Positions 1-9,152 are shown, numbered from the stretch's first letter. The stretch: 64,000 nt of DNA from Pseudaminobacter soli (ex Li et al. 2025) (GCF_029892515.1 NZ_JARXVF010000003.1:496001-560000); one strand, 5' to 3'. Notes: generated by a model not told the origin, from the letters alone. Made by a program: numbers and translations.

Positions 1-1
1 C

Positions 2-583
2 CAGAAGGCGGTCGGCAACATCAACGGCTTTGCCGAGAAGGGCAGCGACACGCTGACCAAGGCCGACGGCATCCTGAGCGCCGTCAATCCCGAGTCCCTG
101 CGCACCACGCTCGGCAACTTCCAGGATGCCAGCCGCGACGCCAAGACTGCTGCGTCCGATGTGGCGAAGGTCACCGAGAAATTCGGCAACCGGTCCCACG
201 ACATCGATCGCATGATCAGCGATGCGACCGAGCTTGCCCACCGCCTCAACGCGGCTTCCGTGCGCATCGACGGCATATTGACGAGGGTCGACCAGTTGCT
301 GGGCTCCGGTCAGGCGAATGGCCTGATGTCCGAGGCAACCGGGACGTTGAAGGCGTTCCGCCAGGTTGCGGACACGCTCAATGCTCGCCTCGACACGATT
401 TTGAACGGGATACAGCAGTTCACCGGGCCCGGCCTGCGCGACGTCGAGGCGTTCGTCCGCGATGGCCGCCGGTCGATCAACCGCATCGAACAGGCCATTA
501 CAGACCTGGAGCGCAACCCGCAGCGGATCATTACCGGTGGAGAGGGTACCGTTCGGGAGTATGACGGGCGGGCACGACGTTGA
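2..583 (+). CDS. MlaD/MCE-family ABC transporter substrate-binding protein (3' part)
   Basis: The reading frame is open from base 2 and ends at the TGA at 581-583, so only the C-terminal 193 or so residues lie in the window. What is visible is a long Ala/Asp/Thr-rich helical region with regularly spaced hydrophobics and no catalytic motif. This fits the helical part that follows the MCE domain in MlaD/PqiB/YrbD-type proteins, which deliver lipids between the membranes. The next gene is an auxiliary lipoprotein of the type that ends mla-like operons in Rhizobiales, which supports the call. The MCE domain itself lies upstream of the window, so the family assignment rests on context and composition. 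Confidence 0.7.
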   Translation, partial: QKAVGNINGFAEKGSDTLTKADGILSAVNPESLRTTLGNFQDASRDAKTAASDVAKVTEKFGNRSHDIDRMISDATELAHRLNAASVRIDGILTRVDQLLGSGQANGLMSEATGTLKAFRQVADTLNARLDTILNGIQQFTGPGLRDVEAFVRDGRRSINRIEQAITDLERNPQRIITGGEGTVREYDGRARR

Positions 584-678
584 CATTGCCGGACGCGCAT
601 TCGAAGAAAGCGTTGGTACAGATATAGATTTGCCGCCGCACGGCGGAAGAAGCTGTAATCTTGGGGACGGGATTAGCG

Positions 679-1272
679 GTGAAGACATTTCAGGTCATGG
701 CGGGCGTTGCGGCCGTCTCGTTGACGCTTTCGGGTTGCGCGCTGTTCAAAAGCCCCACCCCGCTCGACTCCTATGAGTTGTCGGCGCCCTCTGGCACGGC
801 AAAGCAGATGCGCAAGCGCGTGCAGATCCTGATCGCCGAGCCGCCGGCCCTGAAATCGCTGGACGGCCAGAACATCGTCATCAGGCGCCCGTCCGGCGTC
901 ATTGAATTCCTCAAGGGCGCCCAGTGGTCGGACCGCCTGCCGCGCATCGTGCAGGCGCGCCTTGCCGAAACCTTCCAGCGTTCCGGCGCCTTCGCCGGCG
1001 TCGGCTTGCCCGGCGAAGGCCTGGCGATCGACTATCAGGTGATCGCGGAACTGCGCACCTTCGAGGTGCATGTCGACGGCGACCGCAACGCCCATATCGA
1101 GCTGTTCGTCCGCCTGCTCAACGACCGCAACGGCGAAGTGCGCGCGTCCCACGATTTCACGGCCAGTTCGCCGGTGAGCGGAAGCGGCAATGATGCTTAT
1201 GCGCAGGCGCTCAACCGGGCATTCGAAAAAGTGGCCGCTGACATCGTCGAGTGGACGGATTCGGTCATCTGA
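679..1272 (+). CDS. ABC-type transport auxiliary lipoprotein (PqiC/DUF330-like)
   Basis: A lipoprotein of about 197 residues. I take the GTG at 679 as the start: a GGGGACGGG ribosome-binding stretch lies just upstream and the product then begins VKTFQVMAG with a short signal peptide and a lipobox LSGC. A TTG at 661 in the same frame is the alternative. Downstream of the Cys there is a mixed alpha/beta domain with a YELSAP segment near the N-terminus, typical of the auxiliary lipoproteins of MCE/Pqi systems, thought to act in the outer membrane or periplasm with the MCE protein. It follows the MlaD-like gene after 95 bases on the same strand, so the two are probably one operon. Confidence 0.75.
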   Translation: MKTFQVMAGVAAVSLTLSGCALFKSPTPLDSYELSAPSGTAKQMRKRVQILIAEPPALKSLDGQNIVIRRPSGVIEFLKGAQWSDRLPRIVQARLAETFQRSGAFAGVGLPGEGLAIDYQVIAELRTFEVHVDGDRNAHIELFVRLLNDRNGEVRASHDFTASSPVSGSGNDAYAQALNRAFEKVAADIVEWTDSVI

Positions 1273-1302
1273 CCACGGCTGTTGCAGCCAGTAGTGACGC
1301 TG

Positions 1303-1418
1303 TCGCACTGACCACTCAGCCCGGTTCCGGGATTTGCAGACAAAGAAAAAGGCGGGAGTTTTCTCCCGCCTTTTTTGTTGTTCCTATGTGCTGCTCTGCT
1401 TCCGTAGGCGCCCACCAA
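1303..1418. repeat. Degraded second copy of the 3' end and terminator of the giant coiled-coil gene
   Basis: This stretch matches 1587-1702 at a constant offset of 284 bases. It includes the block TCGCACTGACC, the shared CCGGTTCCG...TTTGCAGACAAAG segment, the whole terminator hairpin, and then a poorer match to the last codons of the giant gene (the codons for Gly-Arg-Leu-Arg can be followed on the minus strand, but the stop is lost). The rest of the 1273-1683 interval holds no gene I can support. Confidence 0.75.
1346..1375. terminator. Bidirectional Rho-independent terminator (copy 1)
   Basis: AAAAAGGCGGGAG, loop TTTT, CTCCCGCCTTTTT: a perfect stem with A-tract and T-tract on opposite sides, so it can work on either strand. 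It can end the lipoprotein operon on the plus strand, 74 bases after its stop codon. Confidence 0.85.
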
Positions 1419-1586
1419 ACGGAAGTCCGAAGGGCCGGGCCGCTTGGGCCGGCCATCGTCTTGGCCGTGCCTCCAGCCCGCTTTGCGATGAGGCCGTCGG
1501 CCTTGTCCCAAGCCACCACCGGCAGAATGTTTCCGAATAGGCATGAAAGTCTCTGGCTGTGCGGCTTCTGTGCCGAAAGAGACCTT

Positions 1587-1702
1587 TCGCACTGACCGCT
1601 CAGCCCGGTTCCGATATTTGCAGACAAAGAAAAAGGCGGGAGTTTTCTCCCGCCTTTTTGGTTTTGCCTATGGGCTGCTTTCCTTACCGGAGGCGCCCGC
1701 TC
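1587..1702. repeat. Reference copy of the terminator/3'-end direct repeat
   Basis: Partner of the repeat at 1303-1418. This copy contains the real stop codon (TTA on the plus strand at 1684-1686) of the giant minus-strand gene and its terminator. The left part, from TCGCACTGACC through the hairpin, is almost identical in the two copies; the coding part has diverged. Confidence 0.75.
1630..1659. terminator. Bidirectional Rho-independent terminator (copy 2)
   Basis: Same hairpin as at 1346-1375 with an identical stem and loop. It lies 24 bases beyond the stop codon of the giant minus-strand gene and should terminate it. Confidence 0.9.
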
Positions 1703-4700
1703 GCATGGGCCAGCATGGTGTAGACCTTGCCGGTGTCGGACGAGAGGTAGGTCTGCGTCATGACGTTGTCGTGGTCATTGCGCGAGACGTCCTTCAGCAG
1801 CTTTTCGAAGTCGTCGCAGTAGCGGTCCACCGCGGCGCGGAACTCGCCGTCGGCCTGGTACTTGCGGCGGATCTCGTCAAAGGTCTGCTGTCCCTTGAGG
1901 GTGTAGAGCCTGCGCGTGAACACGTCGCGCTCGCCACGGCGATAGCGGTTCCACAGCTCGATCGAGGCCTCGTGGTCGATCGCGCGAGCGATGTCGACCG
2001 AGAGCGAGTTGAGCGATTCGACGACATGGGCCGGCGAACGGGCGGCGGCTGCCGCGCGGGGCGCGTCGGCGGGCGGCGTCGGCCGTGCAGCTTCGTCGCG
2101 CGAGGCGCCGCTCAGCAGGTCACGCACCCAGCCGCCGGGCTGGGGACGGGCATTGCCCTGGGCCCGTGCGGGCGCGGCGGGGCGCTGCTCGACCTCCAGG
2201 CTACCACGCAGCGCGAGGTCGCCTGCCGGCGCACGCGGCGCTTGCGGAGCGGGCGCGGGTGCCGGTGCCGGCGCTGCAGTGCGCGGCTCGGGCGCACGGG
2301 CGACCGGAGCTTTGTCGGCCACGTCGACCGTGCGGCCGGACTTGGCCACGATCTCGGACAGCTCCTTCAGCGCCTTGATCTGCTCGGTCACGGCGCGGCG
2401 CATGGCGGTCGTCGACTGCTTGGCCTCTTCGGGCATGTCGAGCACGCCCTTCTTCAGCTCGGCGCGGGTGTCGTCGAGCTCGCTCTTGATCGAGCTTGCC
2501 GTGCGGCGCATGTCCTCGGTCGCGTCGGCAAAGCGCTTGGTCGCCGCTTCCACGACTTCCGTGATCGCGCCGCGGATCTTGTCGGTCGAGGCGAGGGTGC
2601 GGCTTTCGGCCTTTTCCAGAGCCTTGCCGACCAGGTCCTCGAACGACTTCATGACGCGCTCGAGGTCTTCCGACTTCTTCACCAGGCCGACCGCGAGGTC
2701 TTCCAGCGAGGACTGGCGCTCGAGCGTGTGCTCGAGATTGTTCTGGGCCGAGCTGAGAAGTTCCGACGCGCTCGACAGAAGGCGGCTGTGGTCGTCGAAG
2801 CGGGTCGCGATGGATGCCACTTCCTTGAGCGTTGTGGACGACATTTCGGTGAGGCGGGTGGCGTTGGAGTCCACCAGCCGGGCCGAGCTTGCGAACGTCT
2901 GGGCAGCCTTCTCGGTCGTTGCGGCAAAGCTCTGGGTGCTGCCGACGAGACGTTCGTCGACATTGGAGAGATTGGCCGCAGCCTTTTCGATCAGGTCGTT
3001 GAGCTGTGCGCTCGACAGCGACAGACGGTCGATCAGGCCGCTGACGCCTTCCGCGAGGTTCGAGCGGGCGCCTTCGACTGCCGAAAGCGTTTCGGCGGTG
3101 CGGGTGGCAAGCGCGTTGACCAGCGCGGCATTTTCGGTGCGCATGCGCTCGGTGGCGCGCTGGGTGGCCTGCTCAAGGCCGCGCTGCAGGTCGGTGCCGG
3201 TTTCGGCGAAGCGGTCGACCAGCGGGCGGGCGTTTTCGTCGAGGATCTTGGTGATCTCGGCGGAACGCTCGGCCAGCATCGCGTTAAGTTCGCGGGTGTT
3301 GGCGCCGATGGTGCGCGCAGCCTCGTTCGTGCTCTGGCCGATGTGCTGGCCCACAGCGGTGAAGGTGTCGGCGATCGTGTTGGCACGCGCGACGAGCTGG
3401 GTTTCGGCCTGGGCAATGTGCTCGCCGAGCCTCTGGCCGACCGAATCGGCACTGGCGGCGAGGCGGCTTTCGGCCTGGGTCACATGCTCGTTGACGCGAG
3501 CCGCTACGGCATCGACGCCTGCTGCGAAGCGCTCGTCGGCACCGGTGAGCGTCTCCTCGATCGCCTTGGCGCGAGCATCCAGCTGCTCTGCCGTCTGCTG
3601 GGCGCGGACGATGACCCGCTGCTCGGTCGCAGCGACGGTGTTGGCGATGCCCGAGACATGCGCGCTGATGATCGACGAGCCTTCGGCGACGCGGGCCGCA
3701 ATGCGCTGGTCCGCCGCTTCGAAGACTTGGCCGATCTCGGCGGCACGACCGGCGAGCGACTCGGCGCTCTCGCTGGTGCGGGCGGCGATACGCTGGTGGG
3801 TGTCCTCGAACATCTGGCCGATTTCGGCTGCACGGCCGGAGAGCGCGTCGGCGCTTTCGTTGACGCGCGCGGCGATCCGCTGGTCAGCGGCTTCGAAGAC
3901 CTGGCCGAATTGGGCTGCACGACCGGAGAGCACCCGGGCGCTTTCGCTGACGCGCGCGGCAATCTGCTGGTCCGCGGCTTCGAAGACCTGGCCGATCTCG
4001 GCGGCGCGACCGGAGAGCGCCTCGGCGCTCTCGTTGACGCGGGCCGCGATCCGCTGGTCGGCAGCTTCGAAGACCTGGCCGATCTCGGCGGCGCGACCGG
4101 AGAGTGCCTCGGCACTTTCGTTGACACGAGCGGCTATCCGCTGGTCGGCGGCTTCGAAGACGTGGCCGATCTCGGCGGCGCGTCCGGCAAGCGCCTCCGC
4201 ACTTTCGTTGACGCGAGCCGCAAGGCGTTCGTCGGCAGCCTCGAAGTTGCGGACGATCTCGACGGCACGTGCGCCAAGCGTGGTGGCGCCGTCGGCGATG
4301 CGCGAGACGAACTGGCGATCGGCGGCGTCGAAGATGCTGCCGAGCTCAGCGGCGCGGGCGGCAAGGGCCTCGGCGGATTCGCCAATACGCTGGCCGAGCT
4401 GCTGGTCGGCGCTCTCGAAGTTGCGCAGGATGTCGCTGGCGCGAACCGCGAGCGAGTTCGCGGTCTCGATCGCGCGGGCAACCAGCTTCTGGTCCGCTTC
4501 GTCGAAGGTGCGGACGAGGTCGCCGGCACGGGCTGCGATCGCGTTGGCGGTGTCCTCGGCCTGCGCAATGAGCGTGCCGGAGGTTTCCTGTGCACGGGCA
4601 GCGAGCCGGCTGTCGGCTTCCTCGAAGGCGCGCGTGATGTCGTCGGCGCGGGCGAGGAGGGCGGCAGAGGTCTGTTCGGCGCGCGCGGCGATCTGGCGGT

Positions 4701-7700
4701 CGGCGTCAGTGAAGGCGTTACCGGCTGCCTCGTTGAGGGCAGCGGTGACTTCGAGCACCTTTTCGCGAAGCGAACCGGCCACGACGACGGCACTGCCTTC
4801 GAGGGCCATGCGCACATTGTCGACGCCGAGCGTCAGGGCGCGTTCCATCGTGCTGGTGCGCTCTTCGATGACGCCAGTCTGGCGACGGAAGGCTTCCTCG
4901 ATCTTCTCGACGTCGGTGGCGAGGGCTTCCGAAATGTCGATGCGCTTGTCGGCGATGAGCTGGATGTGCGTCGACACGGCATCGTCGATCTCACGGCGCG
5001 TTTCCGCCAGCCGGGTGAGGTCGTCATCGAGGGCGCGGGTCAGCATGTCGCGGCCTTCGGACAGCTTGCCGATATGCGCGGCGATGATCTCGTCGACGCC
5101 CGAACGGCTGCCGGCGATCTTCTGCATGTCGGCTTCGAGCGCCTGAGAGAGGACCTCGCGGCCTTCGGCGATCTTGGTGACCTGGTCGGCGACGAGGCCG
5201 TCGATCTGCGAGCGCGCGACGGTCAGCTTCTGGAGGTCGGCTTCGAGGGCGCGGCGGAGAATGTCGCGGCCTTCGGCCAACTTCTCGACCTGACCCGCGA
5301 CGAGGCCGTCGATGCCCGATCGACTGTCGGCCAGCTTGGCGAGATCCTCTTCGAGGGTGCGCGTCAGCATGGCGCGGCCTTCTTCGAGGCGGCGGCTCTG
5401 GCTTGCGATCAGGCCTTCGATATTGGCGATGTCGGCTTCAAGCGCTCGGGTCAGCACGCTGCGGTTTTCACCGACCTTCTCGGCCTGGCCGGCCACGAGG
5501 CCTTCCATGCTGGCAACGTCGGCTTCGAGCGCCTGCGACAGGAGCTTGCGGCCTTCGATGAGCTTGTCGGCCTGGGCTGCGATCAGCCCTTCGATGTTGG
5601 CGATGTCGGCTTCGAGGGCGCGGGTCAGCACGTCGCGGCCATGCGCAAGCCGTTCAACCTGGGTGGTGACGACGCCTTCGATGGCGCCGTGGCTCTCGGC
5701 CAGCCTGTTCAGATCGTCTTCCAGCGACCTGGTCAGCGTGCGGCGGCTTTCGTTGAACTTCTCCGCATGGCGGTTGACCATGTCGTCGATGCTGGCGAGG
5801 TCCGCTTCGAGGGCGCGGCGCAGGATGTCGCGGCCTTCGGCCAGCTTCTCGACCTGACCGGCAACGAGGCCATCGATGCTCGAGCGGCTTTCGGCCAGCT
5901 TGGTAAGGTCGGCCTCGAGGGCGCGCTTGAGAATGTCGCGGCCTTCGGCCAGCTTCTCGACCTGACCGGCGACGAGGCCGTCGATGCTTGAGCGGCTTTC
6001 GGCCAACTTGGTGAGATCGTCTTCGAGAGCGCGCTTGAGGATGTCGCGGCCCTGGGCCAGCTTCTCGACCTGACCGGCGACGAGGCCGTCTATGCTGGAG
6101 CGGCTGTCGGCGAGCTTGGCGAGATCGTCTTCGAGGGCGCGCTTGAGGATGTCACGACCCTGGGCCAGCTTCTCGACCTGGCCGGCAACGAGGCCGTCGA
6201 TGCTGGAGCGGCTGTCTGCCAGCTTGGCAAGATCTTCTTCCAGTGCGCGCGTCAGGCGTTCGCGGCCCTGGTCGAGCTTTTCCAGCTGTCCATCGACGAG
6301 CTGATCGATGCTCGAACGACCTTCTGCGATCTTGTTGAGATCGGCTTCGAGGGCACGCGAGAGCACGTCGCGGCCTTCGGCCAGCTTCTCGACCTGACCG
6401 GCGACGAGGCCATCGATGCTCGAGCGGCTTTCGGCCAGCTTGGCAAGGTCGGCGTCAAGAGCGCGCGTGAGGATGTTGCGGCCTTCTGCGAGCTTGCCGA
6501 TGTGCCCGGAGACCATTTCGTCAATGCCGGCCTGGGTTTGGGTCAGCTTCTGCGAGTCCTCGGTCAGCGAGCGGGCAAGGTTTGCGCGGCTTTCCGCCAA
6601 ACGTTCCAGATGTTCACCGAGCGAAGCGTCGAGCGTGGCGCGCGTCTCGTTGATCTTGCGCAGGTCCTCGTCGAGCGCGTGCGAGATCATGGTGCGGCCT
6701 TCGGCGAGCTTCAGCACCTGCAGGCTGACGGCTTCGTCGATGCCGGCGCGGCTTTCCTCGAACTTGGCGAGGTCCGCGTGCAGCGAGGAGGCGATGCGGC
6801 TGCTGGTTTCCGCGAACTTCGCGGCATGCGAGTCGACCGCCTCGTCGATGCCCTTGCGCGCCTCTGCAAGCTTCTGCAGGTCGGTGTCGAAGGCACCGGA
6901 AACAGTGTGCCGTGCTGCTTCGAGACGGTCGGCGAAGTCGCCGGCGCGAGCCTCGAGCATGGAGGAGGTGGACGTGACCATGTCGGCCATCTGGGCGCCG
7001 ATCCGGGCGCGGCCTTCGTCGATCATGGCCGAAAGGTTCTGATTGCCTTCCGTGAAGGTGGTGGCGATCTCGCGAGCACGCTCGACCAGCGTTTCGTTGA
7101 TCTGGCGGGCGCGGGCCTCAAGTGCGGCATTCAGCTTTTGCGTGCCGGTATCAAGCGCTTCGGCGCGGATCTGGAACTCGCTGATCAGGGCCTGGCCGCG
7201 CTCGGCCAGGGTGCGTTCGATGTCCTTGAGGCTGGTTTCGAAATCTGCGTTGAGCGTACGCGCGGCGCCGCCCAGCAGCGACACCATGCCGGCCGTGCGG
7301 TCGTCCAGCAGGTCGGACAGCGACCGCGTCATCTGGTCCGTGCTCTGGGTGAGCTTGGCAATACGCGTGTCGAGCAGGCTGGCAAAGGCCTCGCCCGAGG
7401 TCGTGATGCGGTCGCCGATCACGTCGAGGCGCTGGTCGATCGACTCAAAGATGGACGAGCCGCTTTCGTTGATGCGGTCGATCAGCGAGTCACCGGAATT
7501 GGTGATCGTCATCGACAGCCGCGTGGACGCGTTGAGGATGTTCTGGCGAATGATATCGCCCGCCGAATCCAGCTCGTCGCGCAGGGTCTCATGCGCACCG
7601 GCAATCGAGCTGCGCACGCGCTCGGCATGGGTGACGACGGCTTCGCGTTCGCTGCCAAGTCCGTCAACCAGCGCGCGGATGCGGGTTTCGTTTTCGGAGT

Positions 7701-8502
7701 AGGAGCGCTCGATCTGGCTCACTTCGGTGTGCACCAGGGTTTCCAGCTCGACGGCGCGGGCGAGCGTGCGCTCGATGCCTTCGCCCATGGCAGCGACTTC
7801 GCGGCGCACGGCCTGACCGACGGTCATCACGCGATCCTGGGCGAGGTTCTCCGGCTCCGCGAGGCGGAAGGCGACTTCGGTCATCGACTGGGCGGCGAGG
7901 CGCATGTCCTGCGCGCGTCGAATCATCAGGCCAAAGGCCCAGAAGAGAATGATCGGCGTGATCGTGGCGACGCCCAGCAGGATCAGATAGGGCTGGGCCA
8001 CGATCTCCTGGAACGAGCGGATCTGGAAGAGAGGCGGCGAGAACAGCGTGTTGGCGAGCAGAACGCCGCCGCCGATCCACAACAGCGTCAGAACGGCGAC
8101 CAGCCAATAGATGCCGCTGGACGAGCGGCGGTTGATGCTGTGCAGCAGGGCGCGATAGTCCTTCTGCTGGTCATCATTGGCGGCAGCAAAGCCATTGCCG
8201 CGATTGGCGGCCGCTTCGACGGTTGCCTTCGGCTCCGGCTGGTTCGCTGGCTTGGCGGCTGCGGGCTTGGTGGCCGCGGGCTTTGGAGTGGCATTGCGGG
8301 CGGAAGCCTGAGCGGCCTTCTCGGCGCGGCTTTCGCGAGCCAGCTCGTCGGCGGCCTGCGATATCTGCGCCTCCAGGTCCTGCATCGAGGCGGCTATATC
8401 GAGATCGTCGGCACCAGCCGCGAGGTCGAAGTCCAGCGCGTCCTCAAGTTCCTTAGCGACGTCAGTGTCGAGATTCTTGGTTGTCGAGCTATTTTTCGCC
8501 AT
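1684..8502 (-). CDS. Giant coiled-coil membrane protein, probable Growth Pole Ring (GPR) protein
   Basis: A protein of 2272 residues. In order: an acidic then Ala/Pro/Lys-rich cytoplasmic N-terminus (1-125), two transmembrane helices (about 131-153 and 171-193), about 1800 residues of heptad-rich coiled coil, a Pro/Ala-rich linker near 2050-2150, and a C-terminal domain of about 110 residues with a charged helix. The coiled coil contains a 36-residue repeat (about residues 540-1180, unit around SSIDGLVAGQVEKLA) and a 29-residue repeat (about 1265-1620, unit around FEAADQRIAARV). Size, two N-terminal membrane segments and apolipoprotein-like repeats match GPR of Agrobacterium (about 2100 residues), which forms a ring at the growing pole and is needed for polar growth. 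Such genes are often mislabelled kinesin. The start is the ATG before AKNSSTTKN. Function is by family resemblance. Confidence 0.8.
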   Translation of the reverse strand: MAKNSSTTKNLDTDVAKELEDALDFDLAAGADDLDIAASMQDLEAQISQAADELARESRAEKAAQASARNATPKPAATKPAAAKPANQPEPKATVEAAANRGNGFAAANDDQQKDYRALLHSINRRSSSGIYWLVAVLTLLWIGGGVLLANTLFSPPLFQIRSFQEIVAQPYLILLGVATITPIILFWAFGLMIRRAQDMRLAAQSMTEVAFRLAEPENLAQDRVMTVGQAVRREVAAMGEGIERTLARAVELETLVHTEVSQIERSYSENETRIRALVDGLGSEREAVVTHAERVRSSIAGAHETLRDELDSAGDIIRQNILNASTRLSMTITNSGDSLIDRINESGSSIFESIDQRLDVIGDRITTSGEAFASLLDTRIAKLTQSTDQMTRSLSDLLDDRTAGMVSLLGGAARTLNADFETSLKDIERTLAERGQALISEFQIRAEALDTGTQKLNAALEARARQINETLVERAREIATTFTEGNQNLSAMIDEGRARIGAQMADMVTSTSSMLEARAGDFADRLEAARHTVSGAFDTDLQKLAEARKGIDEAVDSHAAKFAETSSRIASSLHADLAKFEESRAGIDEAVSLQVLKLAEGRTMISHALDEDLRKINETRATLDASLGEHLERLAESRANLARSLTEDSQKLTQTQAGIDEMVSGHIGKLAEGRNILTRALDADLAKLAESRSSIDGLVAGQVEKLAEGRDVLSRALEADLNKIAEGRSSIDQLVDGQLEKLDQGRERLTRALEEDLAKLADSRSSIDGLVAGQVEKLAQGRDILKRALEDDLAKLADSRSSIDGLVAGQVEKLAQGRDILKRALEDDLTKLAESRSSIDGLVAGQVEKLAEGRDILKRALEADLTKLAESRSSIDGLVAGQVEKLAEGRDILRRALEADLASIDDMVNRHAEKFNESRRTLTRSLEDDLNRLAESHGAIEGVVTTQVERLAHGRDVLTRALEADIANIEGLIAAQADKLIEGRKLLSQALEADVASMEGLVAGQAEKVGENRSVLTRALEADIANIEGLIASQSRRLEEGRAMLTRTLEEDLAKLADSRSGIDGLVAGQVEKLAEGRDILRRALEADLQKLTVARSQIDGLVADQVTKIAEGREVLSQALEADMQKIAGSRSGVDEIIAAHIGKLSEGRDMLTRALDDDLTRLAETRREIDDAVSTHIQLIADKRIDISEALATDVEKIEEAFRRQTGVIEERTSTMERALTLGVDNVRMALEGSAVVVAGSLREKVLEVTAALNEAAGNAFTDADRQIAARAEQTSAALLARADDITRAFEEADSRLAARAQETSGTLIAQAEDTANAIAARAGDLVRTFDEADQKLVARAIETANSLAVRASDILRNFESADQQLGQRIGESAEALAARAAELGSIFDAADRQFVSRIADGATTLGARAVEIVRNFEAADERLAARVNESAEALAGRAAEIGHVFEAADQRIAARVNESAEALSGRAAEIGQVFEAADQRIAARVNESAEALSGRAAEIGQVFEAADQQIAARVSESARVLSGRAAQFGQVFEAADQRIAARVNESADALSGRAAEIGQMFEDTHQRIAARTSESAESLAGRAAEIGQVFEAADQRIAARVAEGSSIISAHVSGIANTVAATEQRVIVRAQQTAEQLDARAKAIEETLTGADERFAAGVDAVAARVNEHVTQAESRLAASADSVGQRLGEHIAQAETQLVARANTIADTFTAVGQHIGQSTNEAARTIGANTRELNAMLAERSAEITKILDENARPLVDRFAETGTDLQRGLEQATQRATERMRTENAALVNALATRTAETLSAVEGARSNLAEGVSGLIDRLSLSSAQLNDLIEKAAANLSNVDERLVGSTQSFAATTEKAAQTFASSARLVDSNATRLTEMSSTTLKEVASIATRFDDHSRLLSSASELLSSAQNNLEHTLERQSSLEDLAVGLVKKSEDLERVMKSFEDLVGKALEKAESRTLASTDKIRGAITEVVEAATKRFADATEDMRRTASSIKSELDDTRAELKKGVLDMPEEAKQSTTAMRRAVTEQIKALKELSEIVAKSGRTVDVADKAPVARAPEPRTAAPAPAPAPAPQAPRAPAGDLALRGSLEVEQRPAAPARAQGNARPQPGGWVRDLLSGASRDEAARPTPPADAPRAAAAARSPAHVVESLNSLSVDIARAIDHEASIELWNRYRRGERDVFTRRLYTLKGQQTFDEIRRKYQADGEFRAAVDRYCDDFEKLLKDVSRNDHDNVMTQTYLSSDTGKVYTMLAHASGRLR
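3640..4710 (-). repeat. 87-bp (29-codon) tandem repeats inside the giant gene
   Basis: Units recur exactly 87 bases apart (for example the block ending at 3993 and the block ending at 4080). They encode VFEAADQRIAARVNESAEAL followed by a GRAAEIGQ-type segment. Units are best conserved at 3640-4260 and degrade toward 4710. Confidence 0.85.
4970..6890 (-). repeat. 108-bp (36-codon) tandem repeats inside the giant gene
   Basis: Units recur at 108 bases (for example from 6013 to 6121) and encode a helix beginning LAKLADSRSSIDGLVAGQVE. The core at about 5780-6420 is nearly identical from unit to unit, which points to recent duplication or gene conversion within the array. Confidence 0.85.
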
Positions 8503-8718
8503 GTCGCCGTTACCCTGTACTCGTGCCGCGAGACCGACAAATTCCGGCCCTTATATGTTCGCGAGCGAGGCATTTTATGGACTCGTCGTACCGTACTGGC
8601 ACAGGCGGGTAAAGGAAACTTGAATCCCGACTAATGCGTAAAACTTTAAATATGTGGTTAACAATGGCGTGAAACCGGCGGAATTGCTGGCGTTTTCGGG
8701 GTTTTGACCGTTAACCCG

Positions 8719-8727
8719 TTATCCACA
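8719..8727 (+). promoter_or_regulatory. Perfect DnaA-box sequence in the intergenic region upstream of the Hpt gene
   Basis: TTATCCACA matches the consensus DnaA box TTATNCACA. It lies in the 275-base interval between the divergent giant gene and the Hpt gene. A one-mismatch inverse box, TGTGGTTAA, and TTAA motifs lie near 8645-8665. A 9-mer can occur by chance, so binding is only a possibility. Confidence 0.35.
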
Positions 8728-8777
8728 TGATTGAAGCAGTTTCACCGCTCATGAGGGCTCCGCCCGAGAAGGTAAAA

Positions 8778-9152
8778 ATGGCACCGCAGGATACCAGCGC
8801 CGTCGGATTTTCCATGCCGGGGGGCGAAAGCAGCGATCAGGCACGATCGCGTCCCATCGATCTCATCCACCTGGGCAAACAGACCATGGGCGACCGCTCC
8901 CTCGAAGAAGAGGTGCTTGGCCTGTTCGTGCACCAAGCGCTGCAGGTGCGCGACCAGATTGGCGCCGCCAGCATCGACGAGCGTCTGCGTCTCGCCCACG
9001 GGCTGAAAGGCTCGGCGCAGGGGGTCGGCGCATTCGCTATCGCAGACTGTGCCGCAGACATCGAGAAGCAGCCGCACGACGGGCAGGTGCTGCAGCGTCT
9101 GGCGGCTCTTGTCGACGAGGTACACGACTTCATCGCGGCGATCAGCCGCTAG
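8778..9152 (+). CDS. Orphan histidine phosphotransfer (Hpt) domain protein
   Basis: A protein of 124 residues from the ATG at 8778, chosen because GAGAAGGT lies five bases upstream; in-frame ATGs at 8727 and 8751 are less well placed. The C-terminal 90 residues form one Hpt helical bundle with the phosphoacceptor motif AHGLKGSAQGVGA, His74 being the predicted phosphorylated residue. There is no kinase or receiver domain and none is adjacent, so it would relay phosphate between a hybrid kinase and a response regulator encoded elsewhere. It is not ChpT, which has a different, longer fold. It is divergent from the giant coiled-coil gene and shares its intergenic region. Confidence 0.8.
   Translation: MAPQDTSAVGFSMPGGESSDQARSRPIDLIHLGKQTMGDRSLEEEVLGLFVHQALQVRDQIGAASIDERLRLAHGLKGSAQGVGAFAIADCAADIEKQPHDGQVLQRLAALVDEVHDFIAAISR

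Noticed and set aside
3640-6890. Short regularly spaced DNA repeats that could be mistaken for a CRISPR array
   Set aside because: The periods are 87 and 108 bases, multiples of three, with no unique spacers, inside one open reading frame. They are coding repeats.
1543-8634. Very long plus-strand ORFs (up to 1482 codons) opposite the giant coiled-coil gene
   Set aside because: High GC and the tandem repeats of the minus-strand gene keep the other frames open. The translations are low complexity, have no domain, and no ribosome-binding site; the minus-strand frame gives a sensible membrane coiled-coil protein.
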